Assembly (NCBI GenBank): GCA_964424455.1
Contig: CAYRJA010000020.1
Location: forward strand, 1 to 34,327
DNA: 34,327 nt
Source: CAYRJA01 sp964424455
Lineage (GTDB): Bacteria; Bacteroidota; Bacteroidia; Chitinophagales; UBA10324
Reading direction: 5' to 3'
The notes under the pieces are model-generated. The model saw nothing but the letters and a program-made list of their open reading frames with translations. It did not search any database and had not been told where the DNA came from. Shown here piece by piece: positions 7,110-15,000 of this stretch (the stretch's first letter is position 1; each line of letters opens with the position of its first letter). The translations under genes were made by a program, and so were the position numbers.

Positions 7110-8270
7110 ATGAAAAAATACATCCCCGAATTAGACGGTTTCAGAGGAATTGCCATTTTCATTGCATTATCCACTCACTACGGGCTTCAGAGTTTCGGAT
7201 GGATATTGATTGAGGCATTTTTTGTATTGTCCGGCTTTCTTATCTCCGGAATTCTTTTAAAAGAAAAGGAAAAGCCGCTGCCTTTCAAACAGAAATTTAA
7301 AACTTACTGGATAAGAAGGTCGCTTAGAATTTTTCCGGTTTACTACCTGTATGTATTTATTCTGCTTATCGTTTTCTTCTTTGTTCGCTATCCTGTAGAA
7401 TACTTACACCGGTTACCATCTCTTATCTCTTACACTTATAATCTTTTTATCCCTTTTCAAAATAAAGGAGCAATGCCTCCATTTGAAGGAACCGGACATC
7501 TATGGTCTTTGTCGGTAGAAGAGCAATTTTACCTGCTGCTACCGTTTCTCATATTTCTTCTTAATATCCGGCAACTGAAAATTGTAACAGTATTTTTTTT
7601 GTTAACCGGTATGCCTTTCCGTTTTTTTCTTGCAGAAATAATGAAGGATAAATCCACAATTACAGGTTCCATTATTTACATAGTATCTCCTTCACATTTC
7701 GAAGCATTATTTACAGGAATAGCTATCAATTTATTTAACATCCCAAAATGGAAACATCTCAAAACATTTTTAGCTATTAGTCTTTTTGCAGCTATCGGAA
7801 TCGGAGTAATAAATTTCTTAGCCACTGCTGAATATATTTCCACAGGCATTTTGGGATTTATCAGCACTATAGGATATCCTCAACAAACATTAGTAAATTA
7901 CCAGCATGTATGGACTTACTCGGTATGGAATATCTTCTTCGGTTTATTCATTAGTGTTATCGTTGCGGATGCAAGAGCAAACAAACATTCACTGCTCAGC
8001 AGAATATTAAAATGGAAACCACTTGTATCCGCAGGAAAAGTTTCTTACGGAATGTATGTATTCCATTTTGCCCTATTAGATCTTTTTTTCCATGTGTTCA
8101 AATTTGATGTTCATGTAAGGTGGATGCATATACTTTTTTACCTGCTATACTTTTACATTGTCTATTTAATATCATATTTATCGTTCAAATATTTTGAAAG
8201 CCGGTTTATGAAGATGCGTCCTAAGTATGCTGCGCAGAAAAACTATGAGATTCCTCCTTCGTTGGAATAA
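7110..8270 (+). CDS. Acyltransferase 3 family membrane protein, OafA/YrhL-like
   Basis: This 386-aa polytopic membrane protein has about ten hydrophobic segments. ELDGFRGIAIFIALSTHYG at the N-terminus gives the family's Arg12 and catalytic His23. EAFFVLSGFLISG and GHLWSLSVEEQFYLLLP (from 129) are the other two signature stretches. These proteins transfer acyl groups, often acetyl, across or at the inner membrane onto sugars of LPS, capsule or lipids. It is on the opposite strand from its neighbours but its job fits a glycan-acylation locus. The last residues (EIPPSLE) and the TAA stop are encoded inside an inverted REP-like hairpin unit at 8249-8271, so the natural C-terminus was probably changed by repeat insertion. 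Confidence 0.9.
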   Translation: MKKYIPELDGFRGIAIFIALSTHYGLQSFGWILIEAFFVLSGFLISGILLKEKEKPLPFKQKFKTYWIRRSLRIFPVYYLYVFILLIVFFFVRYPVEYLHRLPSLISYTYNLFIPFQNKGAMPPFEGTGHLWSLSVEEQFYLLLPFLIFLLNIRQLKIVTVFFLLTGMPFRFFLAEIMKDKSTITGSIIYIVSPSHFEALFTGIAINLFNIPKWKHLKTFLAISLFAAIGIGVINFLATAEYISTGILGFISTIGYPQQTLVNYQHVWTYSVWNIFFGLFISVIVADARANKHSLLSRILKWKPLVSAGKVSYGMYVFHFALLDLFFHVFKFDVHVRWMHILFYLLYFYIVYLISYLSFKYFESRFMKMRPKYAAQKNYEIPPSLE

Positions 8271-8453
8271 CAATGTGCTGCTGTCATCCAGAGCGCAGTG
8301 AGGGATCTGCCTATTATCGCTGTCATTCTGAGCGCAGCGAAGAATCTGTTTATTAAATTTTGAGATTCCTCCTTCGTCGGAATGACAGGAAGAGAGGAGT
8401 GCAGTAAGGGATCTGTTCATTAAATGTAAAGATGCTTCCTTCGTCAGCATGAA
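8249..8453. repeat. REP-like hairpin block D, five units, first one inside a gene end
   Basis: The units are inverted 8249-8271 (ATTCC/GGAAT, overlapping the stop of the acyltransferase gene), 8283-8307 (ATCC/GGAT), 8322-8346 (ATTCT/AGAAT), inverted 8364-8386 (ATTCC/GGAAT) and inverted 8431-8453 (ATGCT/AGCAT). A decayed right-arm fragment is at about 8396-8413. The space 8271-8666 between convergent genes contains this block and three other repeat modules; no gene is seen. Confidence 0.82.
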
Positions 8454-8461
8454 CAGTAAGA

Positions 8462-8477
8462 AATCGTTGAAACGATT
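8462..8477. repeat. Short palindrome, AATCGTT-GA-AACGATT, copy 2
   Basis: This is identical to the 16-mer at 1427-1442. It sits between REP-like block D and the bipartite hairpin element. Confidence 0.75.
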
Positions 8478-8494
8478 ATTCCTTTAATTGCTTA

Positions 8495-8558
8495 GTAGCC
8501 CATGATTTAAATCGTGGGTTACAAAAGATAAACTTTCATACTAACGGCTTCAGCCGTT
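8495..8558. repeat. Bipartite hairpin element, copy 1
   Basis: The first hairpin (8495-8522) pairs GTAGCCCATGAT with ATCGTGGGTTAC around the loop TTAA, with two G·U pairs. The linker ACAAAAGATAAA follows. The second hairpin is AACGGCT-TC-AGCCGTT (8543-8558). A second copy with partly different but still pairing arms lies at 30920-30981. The look is that of REP-type elements moved by IS200/IS605-related transposases, but no transposase gene is in the window. Confidence 0.78.
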
Positions 8559-8583
8559 TAGTTTTGATTGTAAATTGAAAATT

Positions 8584-8650
8584 GCGCTTGACTCACGACG
8601 AGTCAAAGAAACCACAAAGGGCACAAAGGTTTTCACAAAGAACACTAAAG
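8584..8650. repeat. CACAAAG-rich interspersed repeat, copy 2
   Basis: A GACTC-ACGAC-GAGTC hairpin is followed by AAAGAAACCACAAAG, GCACAAAGG and CACAAAGAACACTAAA. It matches the copy at 6839-6912 and is in the same orientation. Confidence 0.75.
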
Positions 8651-8666
8651 GCAACAGTGAGAGAAA

Positions 8667-9650
8667 TTACAATTCCCCCAATGTTATCAATCCTGCTGCA
8701 TAAGTAAATCCGGCGCCGATGGAAGCGAGTAATAATTTCTCACCGCCTTTCAGTTTGCCGCTTGCCAGCGCCTCAGAAATAGCTACCGGAACAGTGGCAG
8801 CGCCTGCGTTACCGGTATATTCAATATTTACAATAAATTTTTCAATCGGTTGTTGCAGGAAAGTTGCCAGCGATTCAATCATTTTTCCGTTTGCCTGATG
8901 TGGAACAATATAATCCACTTCATCAAATGAGAAATGGTTTCTTTCCATCAGTTCTTTTATGGCTTTTCCAAAAAGTTGAACTCCGTTATCAAAAATTCTT
9001 TTATTGTTAAACTGCATAAACTTGGTATCCTCTGACACATTATCACGGGTAACCGGAGTTTTGCTTCCACCTAACAGGATAGTAACATCCATATTATAGG
9101 TACTGTCTAATCTGCACAAAGTGTCAATGATATTGTTTTTATCTTCCGAATATTGAAGAAGCGTAACACCTGAAGCATCACCGCATATTACTGAAGTTTT
9201 TCTGTCATTCGGATTTACTACACTGCTGAACCGTTCTGCAGCACAAACCAAAATATTCTTGTACACGCCTGAATGAATCAGCGATGCAGCAATTTGCAGA
9301 GCATAAATGTAACCGCTGCATGCCGCTGACAAATCGAATCCTGCTGCATTCTCAGCGCCTATCTTCTGATGAACTACCGATGCAGTGGAAGGGCAAGGAT
9401 AATCAGGCGTTAATGTAGCTACTATAATATAATCAATATCCTTAGGTGAAATTTTCACTTTCCGCAGACAATCTTTTGCAGCAGCCACAATCATATCTGA
9501 AGTAGCGCCTTCGTTATAGTATCTTCTTTCCAAAATACCTGTACGCTCTACAATCCATTCTTCCGTAATATCAAATCGTTTTGCCAGTTCGGCGTTTGTT
9601 AACCGATACTCAGGCAAGTAATGCCCAAAACTTTTAATAACCACACCCAT
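8667..9650 (-). CDS. fabH: 3-oxoacyl-ACP synthase III (KAS III/FabH), paralogue 3
   Basis: This 327-aa protein is the most canonical of the three KAS III enzymes here. EEWIVERTGILERRY near residue 30, Cys111 in DLSAACSGYIY, His251 in VPHQAN, Asn281 in EYTGNAGAATVP and the closing GAGFTYAAGLI all follow FabH closely, and the length is standard. It condenses an acyl-CoA starter with malonyl-ACP in the cytoplasm. It starts 4 nt after the stop of the 3-hydroxyacyl-CoA dehydrogenase gene, so the two are very probably one operon. It could be the housekeeping fabH or a third specialised synthase. The absence of plsX, rpmF or fabD next to it, and the dehydrogenase partner, favour a specialised or accessory role. 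Confidence 0.88.
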   Translation of the reverse strand: MGVVIKSFGHYLPEYRLTNAELAKRFDITEEWIVERTGILERRYYNEGATSDMIVAAAKDCLRKVKISPKDIDYIIVATLTPDYPCPSTASVVHQKIGAENAAGFDLSAACSGYIYALQIAASLIHSGVYKNILVCAAERFSSVVNPNDRKTSVICGDASGVTLLQYSEDKNNIIDTLCRLDSTYNMDVTILLGGSKTPVTRDNVSEDTKFMQFNNKRIFDNGVQLFGKAIKELMERNHFSFDEVDYIVPHQANGKMIESLATFLQQPIEKFIVNIEYTGNAGAATVPVAISEALASGKLKGGEKLLLASIGAGFTYAAGLITLGEL

Positions 9651-9654
9651 GTCT

Positions 9655-10545
9655 TTATAATAATTTTTTTGAAACTGATATTATCTCACTTGTGCCTGTA
9701 ATATACTCATAAAATCCTTTGCCTGTTTTCACTCCGCAGTGTCCGGATGCCACCATATTCACCAATAGCGGACAAGGAGCATATTTCGGATTGCCAAAAT
9801 CCGCATACAATGTTTGCAAGGAATGTAACATAATATCCAATCCCACATAGTCAGCCAACTGTAACAGTCCCATTGGATAAGATGCGCCCCATTTTATCAC
9901 AGCATCTATTTCCTTCACACCTGCAGTTCCCTGCCACAGGGAATATATCGCCTCATTGGTCTGCACCGCCAACAGCCGGCTGGCAATAAATCCAGGAGAA
10001 TCATTAACAACTACCGGCGTTTTACCCAACTGCTTTGTTAAGTTGACAATAAGATCTGTAACAGTTTTACCGGTTTGACTTCCTCTGATGATTTCCACCA
10101 ATGGCATTACCGGCACAGGATTCATAAAGTGCATTCCCACCACTTTATCGGGACGGCTAGTAACAGCCGCCAGTCGTGTGATGGAAAAAGTGGAAGTGGT
10201 AGTGGTAAAAACAGTGAAAGGCGAACACAGTGTATCCAACTCCTTTAGAAAGGTTTCTTTTAACTTCCGGTTCTCCGCCAGCGCTTCCACTATCAGGTCA
10301 GAGCCGGAAACGGATTCTGCTAAAGAAGTAAAAAGATGTATGCGACGGATAGTCTCTTCCTTTTGGTTTACTGTTACAGTTCCATTTTTTCCTAATCTAT
10401 CCATGCTTTTAGAGATAGAGTGAATGGCTTTATCCAATGTGGCATGGGTTCTTGAAAACAATTTAACATTAAATCCTTGAAGAGCAAATATCTGAGCAAT
10501 ACCGCTTCCCATAGTTCCAGCGCCAATGACTGTAATATCTCTCAT
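9655..10545 (-). CDS. hbd: 3-hydroxyacyl-CoA (3-hydroxybutyryl-CoA) dehydrogenase
   Basis: This 296-aa enzyme interconverts 3-hydroxyacyl-CoA and 3-oxoacyl-CoA with NAD(H). The Rossmann motif is VIGAGTMGSGIAQ (residues 6-18). The catalytic dyad is His139 in GMHFMNPVP and Glu151 in VEIIRG. NDSPGFIASRLL and the C-terminal GVKTGKGFYEY are family signatures. The conserved Asn-Thr-Ser stretch before the domain junction reads TTTSTFSIT here, so the usual Asn is Thr. Length matches short Hbd/PaaH proteins. It is the first gene of a two-gene operon with KAS III paralogue 3. The pairing suggests supply of a short hydroxyacyl or oxoacyl starter to the synthase, but a general role in butyrate or fatty-acid metabolism cannot be ruled out. 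Confidence 0.9.
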   Translation of the reverse strand: MRDITVIGAGTMGSGIAQIFALQGFNVKLFSRTHATLDKAIHSISKSMDRLGKNGTVTVNQKEETIRRIHLFTSLAESVSGSDLIVEALAENRKLKETFLKELDTLCSPFTVFTTTTSTFSITRLAAVTSRPDKVVGMHFMNPVPVMPLVEIIRGSQTGKTVTDLIVNLTKQLGKTPVVVNDSPGFIASRLLAVQTNEAIYSLWQGTAGVKEIDAVIKWGASYPMGLLQLADYVGLDIMLHSLQTLYADFGNPKYAPCPLLVNMVASGHCGVKTGKGFYEYITGTSEIISVSKKLL

Positions 10546-10622
10546 AGCAAAATATAATCACAAAATTGAAAAGATAATCGGGAGAAACGAAAAATAAAAA
10601 GTGTTGCCGTTCTATTAATGCT

Positions 10623-10805
10623 GTCATCCCGAGCGCAGCGATGGATCTGTCTCTTGTTACAGTACTGCTGCTTACTTGCGGATTCCTCCTTCGTCGGAAT
10701 GACAGGTAGAATGAGCGCAACGAGGGATCTGCCCACTATTACTCATCCCGAACGCAGTGAGGGATCTCATCATTAAATGTGCAGATGCTTCCTTCGTCAG
10801 CATGA
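10623..10805. repeat. REP-like hairpin block E, four units and a fragment
   Basis: The units are 10623-10647 (ATCC/GGAT), inverted 10681-10703 (ATTCC/GGAAT), 10743-10766 (ATCCC/GGGAT) and inverted 10784-10805 (ATGCT/AGCAT). A right-half fragment is at about 10711-10731. The interval 10546-10897 lies between divergent genes and otherwise holds only AT-rich leader sequence. Confidence 0.82.
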
Positions 10806-10897
10806 AAAAAGCAGTTCATTGTATATCCTTTGTATTATATTTTTCTTTCCTCTTCCCAAAAAATGTTGTATTGTTACAAATAGAAAACCAACCATGA

Positions 10898-11362
10898 ATG
10901 TCTTATCACACTATGTTGGTTCCACCGGTGAAAGAAAGGAGGGCGCATATCCTCACTTGCCTGCATTTTGTTTCAGGCTATTTTGAGTTGATAAAAACGG
11001 GTAAGGGAATTGGTAAAACCACTGACTTGTTGCTGGCAGAGGAAAATATTCTCCTTCAACTTACTGATATCATCTCATCACCTGACAACACTAAAGAAAT
11101 ATTGCTGGTCCCATCTGAAATATGTGTCGTCTATGCCTGTTGTGATATGATGAACAAACTGCTTCTTACGGCAACAGGAGAGCTTCTGTCAAAAGTGGCT
11201 CTTGAAAAACTGCCTTATAATCACCCTTTAAAGGATTTTACAGGTTTTCGTTATTTCATGCTTAGAATGAATTCACAAATGCTTCAGGATATTGAAGCTA
11301 ATCTGTCCGATTCGGATGGATTAATTGAAAGAAAAAGAGCCTTAGCTACTTTCGGTCTTTAG
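10898..11362 (+). CDS. Hypothetical protein, 154 aa
   Basis: I do not recognise this protein. It is a soluble-looking, largely helical polypeptide with an amphipathic N-terminal stretch and no signal peptide. The central part is rich in leucine and valine (EILLVPSEICVVYACCDMM), and the C-terminus is charged (LIERKRALATF). The ATG at 10898 is the first in frame; Met6 at 10913 is an alternative. Codon use looks ordinary for the window. It is the first of three small plus-strand genes before the giant adhesin, 110 nt from the next one. The GKGIGKTT stretch resembles a P-loop by chance but lacks the surrounding β-strand and Walker B pattern, so I do not call it an NTPase. Confidence 0.65.
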   Translation: MSYHTMLVPPVKERRAHILTCLHFVSGYFELIKTGKGIGKTTDLLLAEENILLQLTDIISSPDNTKEILLVPSEICVVYACCDMMNKLLLTATGELLSKVALEKLPYNHPLKDFTGFRYFMLRMNSQMLQDIEANLSDSDGLIERKRALATFGL

Positions 11363-11472
11363 AATTTCAGATTTTAATTAGATAAATCGGTTTTTCGCTA
11401 TTTTACAAGAATATTGGCTTATACTTATTTTATATAAATTGGTGTAACCTTTTTATATAAATTTTTGTATAA

Positions 11473-11736
11473 ATGGTTACTTTTAAAAAACACAGCCACA
11501 TGTCACCACAAGAACATTTACAGTTTTTGATTAGTCACCACGAACAAAAGTATCCAAACTCTCCTTCTCCGGTAGATTATTTAATTGACAAAACAGCGGA
11601 GGAATTAATTGATGCCTTTAAAATAGCTAAAGGCAAAATGCTGACAATGGAACATTTTAAAATATCAAAGCGCAAAATGAAAAAATTAGCAAAGCTTGAA
11701 GCGCTTGAAATGCAACAGCAGCAAATGGCTGCATAA
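11473..11736 (+). CDS. Small charged hypothetical protein, 87 aa
   Basis: This small protein has no signal peptide or membrane segment. The first half is histidine-rich and polar (SHMSPQEHLQFLISHHEQK). The second half is Lys-rich and helical and contains an internal near-repeat, FKIAKGKM (residues 49-56) and FKISKRKM (62-69), followed by a Leu/Glu/Gln helix (KLEALEMQQQQMAA). This could form an amphipathic or coiled-coil helix binding nucleic acid or a partner protein. No family is recognised. The ATG at 11473 is preceded by a very AT-rich leader and no Shine-Dalgarno site, which is normal for Bacteroidota. Confidence 0.6.
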   Translation: MVTFKKHSHMSPQEHLQFLISHHEQKYPNSPSPVDYLIDKTAEELIDAFKIAKGKMLTMEHFKISKRKMKKLAKLEALEMQQQQMAA

Positions 11737-11783
11737 CATCCAATAGAAAAGATAATTAATTAGTTTACTTATAGATATAGCCT

Positions 11784-11942
11784 ATGAATTACAGTATTAT
11801 TGTATGTAAAGAGCGTATTGTAATGAAATTGGTTGAAGATGAAAAATCTCTCTTTCAAACTGATAAAATCCTGAATCTGTTTAAGCTGAAAGGTAAGAAG
11901 CTATCTTTCAGAAAAAGAGTTAGAAAGTTCAAAAAGCGTTAA
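11784..11942 (+). CDS. Very small basic protein, 52 aa
   Basis: A short frame encodes MNYSIIVCKERIVMKLVEDE and continues to a strongly basic C-terminus, KGKKLSFRKRVRKFKKR. It starts 47 nt after the previous gene, on the same strand, and is followed after 19 nt by a strong intrinsic terminator, so it sits at the natural end of a small operon. About one third of residues are Lys or Arg. This would suit binding to RNA, DNA or a membrane, but no family is recognised. The position between a gene and a terminator is the main support for it being real. Confidence 0.5.
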   Translation: MNYSIIVCKERIVMKLVEDEKSLFQTDKILNLFKLKGKKLSFRKRVRKFKKR

Positions 11943-11961
11943 ATTAATTAATAGATTGGAA

Positions 11962-11991
11962 AAAAGCCTTCTGCTAACACAGGAGGCTTTT
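11962..11991 (+). terminator. Intrinsic terminator after the small-gene operon
   Basis: A 12-bp stem pairs AAAAGCCTTCTG (11962-11973) with CAGGAGGCTTTT (11980-11991) around the 6-nt loop CTAACA, with a single G·U pair. The stem ends in TTTT, followed by C and TAG. It separates the three small genes from the adhesin, which therefore should have its own promoter. Confidence 0.85.
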
Positions 11992-12066
11992 CTAGTTTAA
12001 ATTCAGAGCACATAAAGTAGATATATTGGGTAACTATTTATAGGTATATCCGTAAGATATAAATCA

Positions 12067-15000
12067 TTGAAGAAAATGAGTAGCAGCAGGTTTCTTAGTG
12101 GTTTATTGGTTCTAACGATGTTAGTTAGCAGCTGCTTGATTTTGAAAGCGCAACCTACGGCTGATTTTAATATAATAGCTCCTTTTCCTAATTGCAATCC
12201 TGCTGTTTACAGTTTCACCAATACATCTACCGGAACAGCCCCTTTAAGCTATGAATGGAATTTTGGTGTTTACCCGGGTATCAACTCAATTTTTGAAAAT
12301 CCAGGAACAACTTATATTAACTGCGGCGATTTCAATGTTAAACTTGTAGTAACTGATGGTTTAGGAAATAAAGATTCAGTAATTAAACCAATTACTATTC
12401 GTTGTTCTCCTAATGCATATTTTACAACTGTTTCCGGAACCGGATGTATTCCTTACAGCGCTGTTTTCAACGATTCTTCTACTGCCGGAAGCGGAAGTAT
12501 CACGAACTATTTCTGGGATTTCGGTGACGGATATACCGGTACCGGTTCAACTCCTTCACATATTTACACAGAAGCCGGTTGCAAAAATCTTACCCTGATT
12601 GTCACTAATACATATAACTGCATAAGCGATACTACCATTAATAATTTACTTTGCATACAAACTCCTCCGGTTGCAGATTTCACCTCAGATGTTTCAACAT
12701 CCTGTTCTTCACCATTCACTGTTACCTACACTCCTGATGTAAGTGGTGGTTCTGGAAATTATTCTTATCAGTGGACTTTTGAAGGAGGAAATCCCTCGTC
12801 TTCAACTGATGAAAATCCGGTAATAACCTATACTGCTGCCGGAATATATTCCAGCACATTGATTGTCACAGATGCCACAGGTTGTGCTGATACCATTACA
12901 AAATCCGGGCATATTATCTTGTCAGAACCTGTTTCTGATTTTACAATCAGCAAGACAGAGGGCTGTGCTTCAGATATTTTTTCTGCACAGGCAGATACGG
13001 GGAATGGTGTAGTATCCTGGCAATGGACTGTAACACCTGATGCTGATATTTATGGCGATGATTCAGCCAGTCCGTTTATTACATTCTCAAACGGGGGTTC
13101 ATACATTGTTTGCCTTACTACAACTTACAGCAACGGTTGTATAGCAAGTAAATGCACAACCGTAGTTATCCATGAAAATCCGAATGCTCATTTCGCCTAT
13201 TCGGGCTTATTAAATACATGCATTCGCCCAGATACTATAAGTTTCACCAATTCTCCTACAGGTACAGGTCTTGCTTTCGAGTGGTCGTTCCCAGGTGGTT
13301 TGCCTTCTAACTCTGCCGATGAAAATCCTTCAGTTGTTTACAATAACTGCGGAGACTATTCTGCAATACTGACTGTTACAGATAGCTTCGGTTGTCAGAA
13401 TTCTTTCTCTGAAAATAATATTATCACACTATATTGTCCATTGGCTGCATTTGCGGCTCACCCTTCATCCGGCTGTTACCCACTGACGGTGGCTTTCAGC
13501 GACAGCGGCAGTACCGGTCAACCTGTTTCCTGGAGTTGGGATTTCGGTGATCCCACAAGCGGAAGCGATAATATAAGTGCTCTTCAATCTCCTGTTCACA
13601 CTTATAATCAAAAAGGATGTTATACTGTAACACTTACCACTACTAATGCGGAAGGATGTACTGCTACTACTGTTCTTCCTGCGGCAGTTTGTACCGGTGA
13701 TAAGCCGTTGGCTGACTTCTCCGGTTCTCCTTCAGTAAGCTGTGCAAACCTTCCTGTCTTGTTTACCAACTTATCCGGAAATGTAGATTCAAATACTGTT
13801 TACCTATGGGATTTTCATGGTGATGATTTTAATATTGAAGGAAATGGCGCCAACACTTCTTATACTTATGGTGACACCGGAGTATGGGATGTAACACTTG
13901 TTGTTTCAAATTCCGGGTGTACTGATACTGTTCAAAAATTAGGGTTGATTGAAACCGTTCCGCCGCTTGCCGTTCCAAATATCAGCAGAAGTTGTAATGA
14001 TCCGATGGTTGTAACATTAGATGGCTCCAGTTCGCTTGGGGCATTGGGTTATTCGTGGAACATTCCCGGAGGGAATCCTTCTTCTGTCTCCTCTCCTACT
14101 GTAACAGTTACTTACACAACCGAAGGGAATTATTCTGCTGTGCTTACCGTCAACAATGACTCAACCGGATGTAGTGACACACAACAAATTGAGTTTATCA
14201 TACAAAAACTGAAGGCAGATTTCACTGGAAGTTCCTTATCGGGATGTTCTCCTCTGAATAGCTGTATGAACAATATCTCTTCAGGCGCTGCAAGCTATCA
14301 ATGGACTGTTACAGACACTTCCGGTGGAACTGCAGCAATATCTGCTGCTGCAAGCCCGTGTTTTAATCTCAGTCAGGCAGGAGTCTATAATGTCATGCTA
14401 ATTGTTTCTAATACCGATGGTTGCAGCGACACTCTTTACAAGAATGCTTACATAACGGTGTATAATCCACTGGCGGGTTTCAGCGCCAATCCTTTAAGTG
14501 GTTGCTCACCTCTTGCTGTTCATTTTACTGATTCATCTTACTCTGAGAATACTATGCTGCTAAGTTGGAGTTGGAATTTTGGAGATAGTCTAAGTGCCGA
14601 TAATCTTTCTGCACTACAAAATCCGGATCATACCTTTAACCTTCCTGGAGATTATACTGTACATTTAACTGTAACAGATGACAAGGGATGTTCAAACACT
14701 ATAGAACATCCTGTTCATGTAATCCAACCTGTTGCATCATTCACTGCAAGTAATATCGCTGCATGCAAGCATACTCAAATTTGCTTTTCAAATAATTCAA
14801 CAGGCACCGGACTGAGTTATCAGTGGGATTTTGGTGATGGAAATTCTTCCACGGAAGTGAATCCCTGTCATACTTACGATACAACAGGAAAATTTACAGT
14901 CACATTGGTTACAACCAATTCATCAGGATGTAAAGACACTGCAACCTATAATGATTATATAAGTGTAACAAAACCGGTTGCTGATTTTACAGCGGATGTT

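Noticed and set aside
10990..11040. P-loop NTPase reading of GKGIGKTT in the 154-aa protein
   Set aside because: The motif lacks the preceding hydrophobic strand and any Walker B region, and the protein is too short for the fold.
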